A stretch of 64,000 nt of DNA from Plantago major (lineage: Eukaryota > Streptophyta > Magnoliopsida > Lamiales > Plantaginaceae): the NCBI GenBank assembly GCA_026545765.1, contig JAIFAC010000408.1:45424-109423 (forward strand), in the 5' to 3' direction. Below the pieces are notes generated by a model. The model was given only the letters and a program-made list of their open reading frames with translations, was not told the origin of the DNA and ran no database searches. Position numbers and translations under genes: made by a program. Positions 13,975 through 27,529 of this stretch are shown here, one piece after another. The number at the start of each line of letters is the position of its first letter. Within the stretch, counting starts at the first letter, position 1.

Positions 13975-15420
13975 CTCTTATCCACTGAAAATGCATTTGC
14001 GAGTAAGAGTGTTCTTGCGATTGGTGTCAAAAGATTTGGACTATCTTCCAAAAGAGGTACGATAAATATGTAGATAAAGCATGAGACTTGAGTTGGGCCA
14101 CTCACCCCCTAGTTTTATAATGCTAACTGTAAGGCCACCATAGCTACCAAAAAAAGCGAAATATTTAGTCATGCCTAACTTGATGAGTCTAATTACTTTT
14201 TAATAATTTTCTGTAATTATAGATCTGTCACTGTCTCACTGAGTTAAATGTCAGTGCATAGTATCAATTCTGCTTGTGTTCGAGAAATATTATTTGTTGC
14301 AAACAACTATGCATACACTTGGTTGATTAATTAAAACCACAATTTCTCCAGACTATATGAAAATTTTGCAATTTATGCATCAATATGTTTGCGAAGGCAC
14401 AATCTGGAGAAATTTTTGTCTTATGGCTCAAAACCTATGCACGGACACAAATAGTGTTCTTTCATCTTATTTTGTATTGCATGCCTTAGTTCAGTATTGG
14501 CTCAACCGCTCAAGATTAGTTGCTAATTTTTTGTACAGGAAATCAACTATGAGGATGCAAAGTTTAAAGCATGTGACGTCACTTTAAAGCCTCGCAATGA
14601 AGGCACAGCAAAGGATTTTAAAAATTGATGTTCTCAAATCACTACGCATTTCTAAGCGGGCTCGCGTTGAGGTCATAAGCTGCTAGTGGCCGGTACAAGT
14701 ATCTTTTGTATTTATGCATATGAAGTTCTGGTTTATTGGTTGATTAGAAATGTGTACAATATACCTTGTCCAGAAAACAATATGTTAAATGAATACCTTC
14801 TTTAGTACGACTACGGCTGACAAGTTATATAGTATAATTTTTTGACGCTTTACTCTATTGTAGTTAAACAGATTATCTATAAAAACAAGAAATTGATTTA
14901 GATTACAAATATTATAGTTGAATCATGGCTTTTCTAAATGCATTATCTATTGTATGTTTGTTGTTTGATTATTTGAAATATTACGTGTACAGGGTTTATG
15001 ATATTCTGTGTAGTTTGTCCACTGAACATGCATTTGCAAAATTATCATGCGTGGCCTTGCTATTTGTGGCATGCGGTTTGGACTATATTTCCAGAAATAA
15101 GTACTATGATGAATACTTATATAATTGTCACTCACTCCATACTTTTATATTGGTCATTGTAAGGCCACCAAAGCTACAGCATCACAAGGAAAACAAACAA
15201 GCAACATCAAATAAAATAAAATGAAAGAAATGAATAAACTAATCATATGTTACTTGATGAAGCTAATTAATTACTTGTAAATTTAAAGAAATTAAGAATG
15301 ATTATTATGTGACTTATATGTCACTAACTCATTCATGATAAGCATGTAGGATTGTAGGTGCCAAAGGCTCTGTTTTTCTCATTCATGGTGTCAAAATGTC
15401 AATTCTGATTGTGTTCAATA
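13975..15420 (+). repeat. Diverged local segmental duplication (two ~300-400 bp copies)
   Basis: Copies at about 13975-14290 and 15010-15420 share colinear blocks: tccactgaa-atgcatttgc, tttggactat, gtaaggccacca-agctac, taatt-actt, and tcaattctg-ttgtgttc near the end. The second copy carries small insertions. The exon-like pseudogene at 14539 lies between them. Confidence 0.65.
14539..14655 (+). pseudogene. Duplicated last exon of the NAD(P)-binding gene
   Basis: Preceded by an acceptor-like ttgtacag, this piece reads EINYEDAKFKACDVTLKP, then NEGTAKDFKN and a premature TGA, and ends ITTHF-stop. It matches exon 7 of the gene at 8383-11139 ([17 protein letters not shown], then [14 protein letters not shown] and ITTRF-stop) exon for exon. 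None of the six upstream exons is found nearby. The copy is therefore a lone exon or the tail of a deleted paralogue. It lies about 1.4 kb downstream of the intervening YidD gene. Confidence 0.85.
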
Positions 15421-17130
15421 ATCTCTGAACATTTGGTTGCTATGTATATTTTGTGGCACCAGCTTCTGAATGTCTATTTCATTCAAGTAAACAATAGCAT
15501 CAATCCTGCTTATGAGTCTTTTCAAGAAATATTATAACCGGCCTGGAAAACAGATTTTTCTCCTTTTCTTTTCTCCGAAGATGTTGGGACCCCGTGCCAC
15601 TATCCTCTTGGTGTGCATTGGATAAATCGGACGGTCACACAAAAACAGTTGTTTGTGCTATCTGTGTTGTAGGAAAGCGGTTGCCACTTGTTTGGCCACA
15701 AGCCCACTAACTTGAATTGTGCTTTCTTTTGCTCAACTCCAATTGAGAAAGTTCAATTCAAGTTTGTAGCCAAACAAGCCGAATCTTTCAACAAAGTAAT
15801 GACAATCCTCCAACTGCAAGTAAGGTTGTTAAGAAGTCATTTTAACTTACTTTAGAGCGAAACTAGTAACAGTGACTAGATTCATAGAACTACATTATAC
15901 TAGTAGCTTATTAATGATTATCGGTAGATATCACTTGGTTTTATATAATTCTTCAAGTTTTCGGATAATGACGCATCCTATACTCTGCAATGCTTATTGA
16001 AGTCATGAATAAAATTTATTAAGTGCAATTTGATTGCAAAATCCTAGTAATATGTAAATATTAGAAGAGCAAGTCTCAAGTCTCCTAGATACGGTCTATA
16101 GATAATTTATCTAGAGAATACTTAGCGGGCACCATGCACACACACCCAATCCCTGCTCCAAATTCTGTGAACAAGTCAACGAAACACAAACACGGTAAGT
16201 TTAAATTTTACTCTCAACCCAATATTACCCCACTCATATCTGTCCTCCTCCATCACATCACGTGAGTTTAGACTGATTATGATAAAATCCTGCTTGGATT
16301 CAAGAATAGAGTTGAAATTAAAACTAATTTGTATATCAGAGTTTCTCGTTCGAAGGTAAACAAGAATTGAAAGGAACTGCTAATCCGATTGGTTCCACTT
16401 TCACCGACCAATCAAGTTGCATCTAGATTGCAAGAAAGCTTGCTTTTTGTGTCATTTTGATGTTTTAATTTTAACTTAAGCTAGTACTAGTAACTAATTG
16501 GCTGGTGTTCCTTAGCCAGACGACATTATGGGATTTAATATGCAAAAGTTATCGTTCTCTAGGTAACTCACCGCTTTTTTAATAGTAGTGATTAGTGCTT
16601 TGTACTTTAGGAATCTTGAAATTAGAAAATGAACTCTAGATTCTTGCTTTCAAGATGCTTTCTTTCTTCAGGACCACCCTTCAACTGGGATTTAATGTAT
16701 CTGCCTACTGTTAAAATATAATCAACTTCCCCGAGAATCCTGTGATCTCATGATTCTAATTCTACTTAAAATTTTGGAGGAGATGCATATAGTGGTAGTT
16801 GAAAATAGAAAATGTAAATTGATGAAAACTTGGTGGTGTTACTTTACTTTACATGACAGTGAAAGAGCATCAGCAAACAAATAGATGCTGCTCTTTTTAG
16901 TATGCTATCAAAGCCAACAAGCTTCATCTCATGTTGTTCTAAGCCTACCACTTGGAGAATCTAGTCTAGAGTATCAATCCGCAACAAACTAACAATATCA
17001 TCAACCTCTGTAGAAGTTGCAATTCAGAACATAGCCAATAATCAGATTGCATATTCCGTGAAAGAGACTTGGTTGATGACGCACGAGTGATGAAGCTTAG
17101 TAGTCGCGCTGTTGTCTTTTTTTTTTGCTT
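15421..17130. other. Non-coding stretch 3' of the GRAS gene
   Basis: No ORF with a recognisable domain and no structured repeat was seen. It should include the 3' UTR of the minus-strand GRAS gene close to 17130. Confidence 0.5.
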
Positions 17131-19372
17131 TTACAAAGGTGTCCAGCAAGAAATGGCGTAGATTATTCGCCCTTTCCAGCCCATCAGCATCCATTTACTG
17201 TCTTCATCAATCACAAAATCTTTGTGATACAATGTTCTCACCTTATGTATTGCCCCGTTCATGATTTCTCTCTCGAATGGAACTTGCATGAAGCCTGCTT
17301 TCATCACACGGACTTGCCACTGCTTATATGTCTCAGGCCTTTCGACTCTCTCCCACCCTTCACAGGCTATCACATTCAAAGCTTCCCTCCCAAAGATATC
17401 TCTCTCAATCAGCAGTCTTTCAGGTTTATCTCGAGGCACGTTGTTGTCCAACATATCAAATAGGGCTGAAAAGTGGAACAAAACTTCCCTGAAGCGAGTG
17501 ACAAAGAACGGGGCGCTGTAAGCCCCATTTACAATTCCATGGATGAAAATTGCCGGATTGATACTTCTTATCAAGTTGAGCACCTTAGTTCTTGAACTTT
17601 CTGCCACCACTGTCTCGTCCAGTAAGTTTCTGGTACGATACATACAGGTGATAACTACAAATTCGTCCTCCTCGATTTCAATATCTTCGACTTTAATAGT
17701 CTCCCAACTCTTTGCTATAGCTTTGTACTCAAAAGACACGTTAAATGTCTCAGCATACCGGGCTAATCTACGCCCAGTATCCTCAATTCTTTCTGTGGGT
17801 CTGAAACCCGGCTGTGGAAAATCTATACCTGTGATACGGAGCTTTGGGGGACCACCATCTCTTTGAGCAATGCGCTGAATTAACGTTGGCCACTGGAAGC
17901 CATATAGGATACCAAAATCTATGATGTGAACTCTTTTTGCTTTTTGTGATTTGATTATAATAGTCTTGGTTGAGGAAAAATTCGACATTTTTCTGAATGG
18001 GGATGATGCAAGGTAAGTGAAGTAAGCTCTCAAGTAATCAGCGGCACTTGTTTTCTTATTGACAAGGGCTTTATGAATATTGCTACCAGTGCCAGCCAAA
18101 CGCGCCTCTAAGCCATTGGCAAAGTAATGAGCCAACCTCTGATTGCCATCACCAAGAGGAGACGAATGCTGCCTGATTTGTTTCAGTAACTCATTTGAAT
18201 TCCGGCGATCATCAGCAGCTACAGCTTGAGCACAAGTAATCAAAAGGGTTCGCAGATCTATAACTTCCTTTTTCTTGTTCTGCTTCTTACCACGGCCCTT
18301 TCCACCACTAGTCGCTTTAGCTTGCCCATTATTCTTCACACCTTTGCTTGAACCATTCTGCAGGTCTGTCCTATAAGCTGCAAGTTTCTTCTCACCTGGC
18401 CCGAGAGAGTGAAGCAAGAGATCATCCACTTCATCAGCTGGCAAATTTAGATCTGCAAAGATTGCAGGTAACTTGCTACTTCTCTCTTCGTCCAAATCTG
18501 ACTCTAAAGTGTGACTTTTTTCTGTTCTACGATTGTGATGTAGAGCTTTCTACCTCACCATTCTCAACCAACGTCTTGACAGGACCTTCATCTGACGGTC
18601 TTTCCAGATCTTTAGCTAATAAACCATTAATATCCACACGAAGCATCATTGCGTTTCCACTCGGAAGGAACTTGCTTGCTTCTTCAAACCCCTTCTTGAA
18701 ATTCCACACCGATTGACTCTCACTGCAAACATCATGCAGCTGCAGAGGACTCACGGGAGAGTCAGAAATCCCACCAACAACATTGGTACTCGAGTTATTA
18801 GACGAGCTAAGACACGAATTAGAGACTTGGCGACTCCCAACAACAGAAGTCTCAGCATCACCACCCCTATGATGACTAGTCCAACTCGGATCAACTATGT
18901 CAATTAGGTACCCACTACCATCACTGCTGCTAGTTCTTGAATTATACAGTTCTACCCCACGAAGAGCATCAGGGCTCTCACCATACCGACCCTGAAAATC
19001 CAACCCGAGTTGAGGAGACGGAGGATACTTTTTGCCAAGGACATCATAAAAGGACCTCTCTTTCGCCTGAAGATCCAACGACTCCTGCAGCATATGTGTC
19101 TTATCATCCATGTCCTCTTGCATTAGCATTCGATCTATGTGCTGCAACATCGCATCGGAGAAATCACAATCATCCTCAACATTACCATCCAATGAAGGCT
19201 GGTTTGGAGGCAAATGCACCATTCCAAAACCGTCTTCTCGAAACGACGAAATTAGATTCATTTGTCCATCCCCATCTGGATAGGTGATTCCAAATCTATC
19301 CTGATAGCTTAAAGTTTGGTCTTCCATGGAAGATTGAGCCCCAAAGTGAAATCCATGAAAGCGAGGATCCAT
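17131..19372 (-). CDS. GRAS-family transcriptional regulator, LISCL (SCL14/SCL33-like) subfamily
   Basis: A nuclear transcriptional regulator without introns in the coding part, about 745 residues. N-terminal half (19372 down to about 18530): DFSDAMLQHIDRMLMQEDM and ERSFYDVLGKKYPPSP are hallmark motifs of LISCL proteins, whose acidic N-terminus activates transcription. C-terminal half (to 17131): leucine-rich region I (LRTLLITCAQAVAADDRR), the VHIID motif as RVHIIDFGILYGFQWP, LRITGIDFPQPGFRP, the PFYRE-like segment around FVTRFREVLFHFSALFDML, and the SAW ending WMLMGWKGRIIYAISCWTPL. The two halves lie in different frames, with the switch at about 18525-18575 in the variable linker, so one small indel separates them. 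Both halves are fully conserved, so I treat this as one gene with a probable sequence error; a true frameshift would remove the whole GRAS domain. SCL14-type members act with TGA factors in detoxification responses, but that role cannot be read from this sequence. Confidence 0.92.
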
Positions 19373-19389
19373 GATTTCCCTTGTCCTTA

Positions 19390-19905
19390 TTGAAAGAAAG
19401 TTTGAATCTTGAACTCTTTAGCAACTAGCAGAGCATTCTCAGTTCAAGTTAGTCGTGAATCAGCTAAGAAAACAAAGCCTAGTATAAGAAATAACAAAGA
19501 TACAAGCTTTAATCAATAAAATCAGCAACAATTTGAAAGCATAGTTAATCATCAATCTCATACGCAGATACCCAAATAAATACAACAAATAACATGTTTA
19601 GCTTAATATAAAAAAGATTGAACATTGTTGAGATATAGTAATTGGATTTGTAAACATAGAAAAGAGATGAAAATGTTTAGCAAGGATAAGCAAATTGGCG
19701 TACCTGAGGAATAAGAAGACCTAGTCGAAGGAAAAGGGAGATGAATTGTCTTCTGTATAAATGAAAGAAGAAAGAGGAGTAGCACTGGTAGTAGGTCAAG
19801 AGAGGGAGAGAGAAAGAACGGGATGGTTAACTTGGAAAAATATGTCAACTTGTTCGAGTTAAAGAAACAAAACATGACATATTGACATGAATGATGAACA
19901 GACAA
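19390..19905 (-). promoter_or_regulatory. Probable 5' UTR intron and promoter of the GRAS gene
   Basis: On the minus strand, cttattcctcag|gtacgcc at about 19702 looks like an exon end and splice donor, and acceptor-like tgctag lies close to 19427. LISCL genes often have an intron just before the start codon. No transcript is available, so this is inference. Confidence 0.4.
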
Positions 19906-20367
19906 CCAAAAGTGGGGCTTATACTATTTCAACGCTCGACAAATGTAACTGGACTTATCTGCTCATTTCTAGCCCCCTCCCCGGGTTTGAGGTTCTTTGT
20001 GGGTGGCGTCGAATAGATGTTTGAAATCAAACGAAGTGGCGAATCTAGAAACAAAGTTGATGGGGTCGAAGTTGTACACACACATATATATATCGGATGT
20101 TTTGATGGGTTGGAGTTACTTTTTATTCTGAAGTTTTTGAGATAGGATACTAGAATAAACATGTTTGGACTTGAAAATAAACATATCAAGAACCTTTTAC
20201 ACTCAACTATAACATGTCCACATCCAATGACAATTTTATGTAACATTATATAGTAACTCTTCAATACAAATCTATTTTATTTTCGCTCCGTACTACAAAT
20301 TAAAAGGTGGGACTAAATTGAGCTTGATCGAATGACCCCCTCGACTAGGTATGTTGCTAACTAAAAT

Positions 20368-20600
20368 AATATTATTATTATTATTATTATAAGTTAACAT
20401 CGTCTCTTTGTGGTCCGACGCTAGGGGTTCCCAACGAACCGAACTACCGCTCGTTCAAATATATGTTCGGTTTGTGTTCGACGAACATTACAAATTGGTG
20501 TTCGAGTTCGGTCTATTTTCGTATGGTTCACGCTCGGTTCGTCTATTCGGCTCGTTTGCATTTGATTGTCTGGTCAAACGTTTTATTTGTTTATATTTGA
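20368..20600 (+). repeat. (ATT)n microsatellite and TTCGGTTCG-rich dispersed repeat
   Basis: An (att)n run covers about 20368-20391. From 20415 to about 20590 the words gttcggtttg, gttcgacgaac, gttcgagttcgg and gctcggttcg recur, partly as inverted pairs. This is typical of a short non-autonomous plant repeat. No ORF is associated with it. Confidence 0.5.
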
Positions 20601-22570
20601 AAATGCTTCAAATTCAAATAAAGTAAAATAATATACTATAACATCATAAACAACCATAATAAAATTTAAACTGAAATATGTTAGCCTCAAATACCATATC
20701 ATGAATTTCAAGATGTCTTGCAATATACTCAATTGAATGGACTCAATTAAAATTTCGCTCCAAAACAGTACGATGAATTTCAGTCTGTCCTTGCTGTTCA
20801 CGTCCGGCCTGGACATTTCTTCACGGGGAGTTGGGGGAGACTAGTCTAGTCTTCTACACAATAAAAATGAAAGGCGGCATTTGTCATTAAATATTAATTG
20901 TTCAATTATTAAGTCTTGCTATATGAGTTCGGAGATATAATTATGAACTAACAGGGTTACTAGGATGTTCCCTATTCAAACTCTGTCTTCTTGTTAAATC
21001 AATCAGTCAAATTTTCATTATATATTTGGTACTCACCTAGTCTTAGTCTAACAGATTAGCTGCATGTAATTAAACAACTCATTTGGATTCAACTGTGTTA
21101 TAATCTCCTTTTAACAGATCATTAGCTTGGCTTCCCTCATTCCTTTTTATTATATCTTCACTCTAGTCAACTTCATATATAAACTACTCTTGTTATCCTC
21201 CAAATTCTAATAGTATAATCTTTCATGTAGGGGCAAGGCGGAAGTCAATTTTAACTTGAATCGGGGTAACTGAGGTTTGCTTATATTCTTTCACGCGGGT
21301 GAATCAAATTGAGTTGTGTAAGGTTATAGGATCAAATAAGATATATCAATGGATACATGCGACTAAATTTTACTACTTATACTGTGTAATTTTAGTCCCT
21401 ATCAAAGTATTTACATATAGTAAGTCGACAAGTTCTAAACTTTTATAAATAAAAATTGACTATTCTGTAATAAAACCATTCGATTAAATTTCAAAACGCC
21501 ACAAATATGTGAATGCAGATTAACTTTTTAAACAATACTAGTGCATTTTATATTTAGGCAATGGTCATAGTTTTGATGATGGTTCGCCGTATACATTCTT
21601 AATCCATCATGGATTTAAAATCTCGATTTCAAGATACGTTTTGGATTGTTAAACATAGCCGTCTTGATAATTTTTGAAATTTTTAGTATTATTTCGGAAA
21701 ATAAAATGAGAATTTATAAATTGTTAGTAGAAGAGTTTAAAATTTCAAATTCATTTCTTCTTGGTACACTCACTGGAAACTGAGAGGTTTCGGTCCATAG
21801 TGAGATTTGAAACCATCATTTCCACCTCGCATGCATAGTCATATTGGGCCGAAGTGAAATTCTGCTTGAGTTGTGACCACTGGCCCTATCGAATTTCGGA
21901 GCGTAGTTTTCTTAATGCGGCCCATTAAATGTTCATGTTTTAGCCCAGCAGAGAGAGTCAAACCGTCTAGACTTGGGCTCAATATCACATTCGTCACATG
22001 TTCGTCAATTGTCCCATTCATGATTTGAGTCATGTATAGAATTAAAACTTTAAATTAAGTAAAAAAATTTAAGTTTCTTTAATACAATTTTCAGAATTTT
22101 AGTTGTTAGCCAAATAACCTTTAGACACTAAATAACTGCTCTCGTCTTCTTATTATCCAAACTTCAATGTCTTCACATAAAAAATACTGGTATTGTGCGA
22201 TTTACTCTATGATATAACATCTTATAATATGTTTGTGTGCTTAAATATGCTGTACTCATCACACTCATATCTCATTTGCCTTTTCAATGAACGATTCAAA
22301 ATTGATTGACCTTGTAATATGGACTGACTTATTATTTGGATTGGAGTTATCGCCAAGTTTGTTTACATATTATTCTAATTATTTATAATTGAGTTAAGTA
22401 CCCTTTAGAGTTTAGATTTATAGTGAGTAACCAATTAAGTCCACGTGGTGATCTATAAATACCGAGTAAACTAAAACATCATCATCTAACAATACAAGTT
22501 CAAATTCAAAAAATGTAATTTGATTCGCATGTAAATTGAACTTGTAACCAAAAGAATGACATTCATACCT
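20600..22570. other. AT-rich intergenic DNA
   Basis: No gene, RNA gene or clear repeat structure was recognised. Confidence 0.5.
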
Positions 22571-22574
22571 ATTT

Positions 22575-23145
22575 TCCAGTGTATGAAACACCAGATCGGA
22601 AGGTGAACCGGGAAGGTTGAAAACTATCGATTGGATCGGTTTGATCGGTCAGATCGGTGTTTAGACCGTTTTGCTATTATTTACATAAAATAATGAATAC
22701 TTATTATCTATAAAAGACTAAGTTCATAAATACTTAAAATCAATAATTATATTTTATTAAACACCATAAATTGCTCTAAAAATTCTATAAAATCAATATA
22801 TGAATTATATCAAAATTATGTAATACATAAATAAAATTATATTTAATATAAAAAAGGAAAAAATATAATATAATTTTATTATCTTCCTTAATTCTAAAAA
22901 TATTTTTAGATTATAAAAATTAAATATTTGTATTTATATCATATTAGGTTGAGAAAAAATAATTTAAAATAGTGAATTAGTGGTTGGATCGGTCCAACCG
23001 CTTAGTGGTTTGGACAAAAATTGGGTGGTTATACTGGTTCACACTGATTTTCTATTGTGGTGGTTAGAAGAAGTGACCCGGACCGGATTTCTCAAAAATA
23101 ACGGTCGGAGCGGTTGAACCAGACTGGTTGGTTTGTTTTTAATAC
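22575..23145. repeat. MITE-like AT-rich element with GATCGGTY-type ends
   Basis: The ends are GC-rich and contain repeated gatcggt/accgg words (gatcggtttgatcggtcagatcgg on the left; gacccggaccgg and cggttgaacc on the right). They flank about 300 bases of very AT-rich DNA. The inverted similarity between the ends is only partial, so the family is not assigned. Confidence 0.45.
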
Positions 23146-24138
23146 AATGCTATTTTCCAACTGAAATATCCTCATTTATTGTCGTATCAAATTTATGAAT
23201 AAAATCCATACTCCTATATGAAAAGAATATCCTGATAATGTCGGATAAACAATCAAAAGCTTGAACCGACGTACTATCATAAAAGGAGCTTTGCTAGTAA
23301 TGATTGAAATCTTGGAAAAAGTTGTATTGCCAATATTTCACAGATCCTACACTTGTCCAAGTCTATAAAATATTCAAACTCACATTTCACGATCAACCTT
23401 TGCCCCATGGGACTGGTATAATATTGATGAACTACTTTCACAAGATGACGTTCTATTTGTTCCACGCCAACACAATTAATCCAATCAACACTTGGCCAAC
23501 ATATAAAACAACTCAATTTAACTAAATACTCCTATGTCACTTCTTACTTCTTACAACTTTTCCGATTCTCCATTTTCTCATCGACGAAATAAACATCACA
23601 TGTTTAAATACAAAATTTATATTTTTACAATTATATATGACTATAAATATTATATTTATCGGGCGATATTTTTTCATATACGAAATAAAATATTAATCCG
23701 GTATCGATGACTAGCTATATATATCTGTTATCTAAAATAAATATTCCAGTCGGCAGGTAATAATCCCACAAAAGAGCTAGATTTGTTGAACTAATCGAAT
23801 TCTCTTCTTCCACACACGTCACTTAACAAGCCAATGAAAAACAATAATAATAATAATAATAATAATAATTTATTTAATATAAATAAATACACTTATCTCG
23901 TTCTCTGTTGTAGTAGTAGTACCTGAAAAAAACGAACAAATCGGACACACACACTCAAACAGAAGAAAACCTGAAAGCAAAGAACCAGTTTGCCTTCACG
24001 CCAGAGCAAACTTTCTCAAATCGGTAGTCTCAAATTGGTCGCCTAATACCTACGCATTTCTTCATTTCAAAACCACCGTATCTAAAATCCCAACAATCTT
24101 TGAAACAAATTTCTCTATAAAACTTACTAATTCCAACA
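23146..24138. promoter_or_regulatory. Upstream region of the rhomboid gene
   Basis: Non-coding. An (aat)n microsatellite occupies about 23842-23869. The last about 150 bases before the ATG at 24139 are presumably 5' UTR. Confidence 0.45.
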
Positions 24139-26913
24139 ATGGCGGACCAAATCCAAGTCCGGACACACTCACGTCGAGGTGCAAACATGATCCATCCGGT
24201 CTCGTTGGAGTCCGCCGGACCTGCCACAAACGCGTCGGCGAGTCCGGACGGTGGTGTTGCGTACAGAGAAGTGAAGCATTTCAAGAAGTGGTTTCCTTGG
24301 TTGATACCTTCCTTTGTGGTGGCTAATACGATTGTGTTTATTGTGACTATGTATGTCAATAATTGTCCCAAGAATTCGGTTTCTTGTCTTGCTGGTTTTT
24401 TGGGGAGGCTTTCGTTTCAGCCCTTTAAGGAGAATCCTCTTCTTGGTCCTTCTTCTAATGCGTAAGTCTTCATTCTTTTTCGATTGTTATGTTTTGCAAG
24501 ATTGGATTTTATGCTTCCCTTTTTGTTCAATTGTGCTGTTAAAGTTAAAATGTATGAAATGATGTATGTCAAACGTAGCTAGTGTTGTCTGCTCGCAAGC
24601 ATGGCTTAGATGGTTATGAAATGGGATGACATTTATGGTGTTAGGTTCAATTTCCATGGAAGTGAACTTGTTATTAAGTGTGTGTGTGTGTGTGTTCTAG
24701 GTATATTTACGGTAAATACTTCTATAGCTTGTGGTTGATAATAAGCCACGTGAATTGGAAGTATTGTTTAAATTCATTTAAACTCATTTACCAAGTGATG
24801 AGGACCATTGTAAGCCACAAGGTTTACAACTTATGGAAGAGTAGTGCGGTTCGCCTAGCTTGTATGGTGTGCTGGCTACTGTTAAGCTCTGAGTTTTACC
24901 AATGTGCAGCCTTATAGTAACTGATAAGGGAAGTGGTTGTGGAATTAATTTGTTCTTGCTACCAGGACATTGGCTCATGCCCGGATTCTAATTTCAAGTG
25001 TGACATGAATGAAGTGCACCATATTAAATTGTTCATTTGATGAGATGGAGTTATTTCACGCACGTTATCCATTGAGTCTACTTATCTTTTCTTGAATGTA
25101 ATTTGAATCACTGTCTGTTGTTTAGGTTAGAGAAAATGGGAGCTTTAGATGTAGGTAAAGTAGTTCACGAGCATCAAGGTTGGCGCCTTATTACGGTATG
25201 TGGTTACATGGTGGGGTGTTTCATCTACTTGCCAACATGTTGAGTCTGGTGATCATTGGCATTCCAGAGCAGGAGTTTGATTTGGTAAGTATCATCATGG
25301 ATAATCTTTCTCTTGCATTCAGTCATATCTAAATTATTTATTGTTGCTTGGTGCACTATCAGTGCTTTCTCCAAAATTTTCCTCGTGTTTCTCATGAGCT
25401 TACACAATCAAGCTTGCTTGCCTTATTATAGCCTTATTCTTACATGTCGCTTTCTTCTTAAGTTTATCACAAAATTAATTGGTGTAACGTATGTTCTTTG
25501 ACTGAACATTATAAATTTCCAAATTATCATTTTATATAGTGAATCAGTTCCAGGGATGATAGAGTCCCCTTTTCCCTTGCCTCATTTGGTCAGTGACATA
25601 TATATAGTAACCGCTGCATCATCTTCATTTGGAACTACTTGACATGTTCCTCAATGCTCTGCAGTGCGTATTGGTTTGCTTTACCTCATTTCTGGTTTCG
25701 GTGGAAGCATCATGTCTGCTCTTTTCATTCAAGCAAACATATCAGTAGGTGCTTCTGGTGCACTCTTTGGATTGTTGGGAGGAATGCTTTCCGAGCTGAT
25801 TACCAATTGGACCATATATGCTAAAAAAGTATGTTTCTCCTCTTACTAAGGCCATTTGAAATAGTATATTTTATCATCCTTATATCCTGTAATTCCCATC
25901 ATTAACATACATTCTCAAATACTCTCTTCAGGTAGCAGCTCTGTTGACCCTATTGGTAATTATTGTTGTCAACTTAGCCGTGGGAGTCCTCCCTCATGTG
26001 GACAACTTCGCACATATCGGAGGTTTTTTGTCTGGCTTTTTGCTGGGCTTTGTTTTTTTGATTCGCCCACAGTTTGATGGGTTAGTCAGAGATACACCCA
26101 GTAGGCCATTCTTCACATCCAACCAAATCCAAGTTTAAGCGATATCAGTTAATACTTTGGGTGCTTTCGCTAATCCTTCTTATTATTGGGTAAGCATATG
26201 GAGTTTATGTTCTGACAAGTATAGCTGAATGTTTAATGTTGTCAAACTATCCGCAACATGTTCATGTAATGCTTCATTCAGTTGTAAACAAAGACTCTTT
26301 CACTACTAACTTTATATGTAGTCCTTGTGCTTGGCAATGGAACAGCCACCTAAAATGATTCCCTTAAATTTTTCTCTGTGCTGATGACAGGTTTATCGTT
26401 GGGCTAGTTTTGCTTCTCCGAGGAGAAGATTTGAATGACCATTGTTCGTGGTGTCATTATCTCAGCTGTGCTCCATCTTCCAGATGGAGCTGCAACACGC
26501 AACCTATTTCATGTCAGGTGAGGAATTCTTCCATTTCATTCTCATTTAAAGATGCATCAAATAGATGAATGTAGTTCTAAGTTCTGCAACTTTTGGTCAT
26601 GGTTTTCTACTATAAACGAAGAGGTAGGAAAGCATAGGAAGAAAGTGAAACTCAACATACTTTTTGAAAATACAATTTTTATTGACACACAGCATCAGTT
26701 CCGCCATGTTAAGGTTTTTAAGCACAAATGCCTTGGTGTCCTTGTGCAATCTGCTTTGCTTCTTCTCATGATAAAATCTGGTAAACTTTGCAGGCCGAGC
26801 AAACTGGGAACCAATATACATTGACATGCTCCAATGGCAAAAACAGGACTTATTCTCTGTCGAATCCATCTGGTTCACAAATTCAAGGATTATGCATGCA
26901 ACTATGTAGATGA
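24139..26913 (+). CDS. Rhomboid-like intramembrane serine protease (plant RBL family)
   Basis: Cleaves, or in inactive members binds, membrane-spanning substrates in endomembranes. Six exons: 24139-24461, 25126-25284, 25665-25828, 25932-26189, 26391-26517 and 26794-26913, about 380 residues. A membrane helix follows [17 protein letters not shown]. Exon 2 has HQGWRLIT and [16 protein letters not shown], with the conserved His and Asn of the second core helix. Exon 3 holds the catalytic Ser in [11 protein letters not shown], and exon 4 the catalytic His in [12 protein letters not shown], so it should be active. Exons 5-6 give the Cys-rich plant tail ([10 protein letters not shown], then the end at LCMQLCR). 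Four one-base deletions relative to the expected frame are visible: near 25195, 25279, 26076 and 26097, three in G or C runs. All splice phases and family motifs agree once these are allowed for, so sequence error is likelier than decay. Confidence 0.9.
24678..24695 (+). repeat. (GT)n microsatellite in rhomboid intron 1
   Basis: A short run of about nine GT units inside the first intron. Confidence 0.8.
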
Positions 26914-27529
26914 TAAGGCCTGGTCTTCTAGGTTGATCAGATGTATACGGCTTTTGTATTTATACATAGACACATATAGGCCAGTTGAATGTGGCGCATT
27001 CAATCTGTTTTATACATTCATAGATTAAGGATCTTACACCATTGCTCCATGTAAGTTGTAGCATTAGCCACTACAATCTTGTTCTCTGTAAATGATCAGT
27101 TATGTGAAATGAATTTCATATGTTGACTGAAACTCATTAATCATACTTACAGATGAGTTGTTAAAATGAAAAGGATGTTGTTTGCCTTACTTGGCTGGAA
27201 ATCCGCTAGTGTGATTAATTCAGACGAGATTTTTATTGCTATACCGGTGTGATCTTGGTAAAATGAAAGCACCATATATCATTAAGCATACAGCAGTGCA
27301 AATATTATTGGAAGTGATAAGTCGGTCAAATGGATACGTATTTATTCATACAAAAAAAGTATGTATGATATTTGAGTGAACGGTCCAAGTCGATGAGTCT
27401 GAGAAAATAATTTTGGGCCAATAGGCAGGACTTTGGGCTGATGGGCCTGAGCTGAGATATGATTTGATTTATTGGATATTTAATTAAGAAGTAGAAAAAG
27501 AAAAAGATTGATTTATTATCCGACGAGAG
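26914..27529. promoter_or_regulatory. Spacer between the rhomboid and RNR1 genes
   Basis: About 600 bases hold the 3' end of the rhomboid transcript and the RNR1 promoter. No gene is seen. Confidence 0.5.

Noticed and set aside
17125-17866. Plus-strand ORFs over the GRAS region
   Set aside because: Antisense shadows of a fully conserved GRAS domain.
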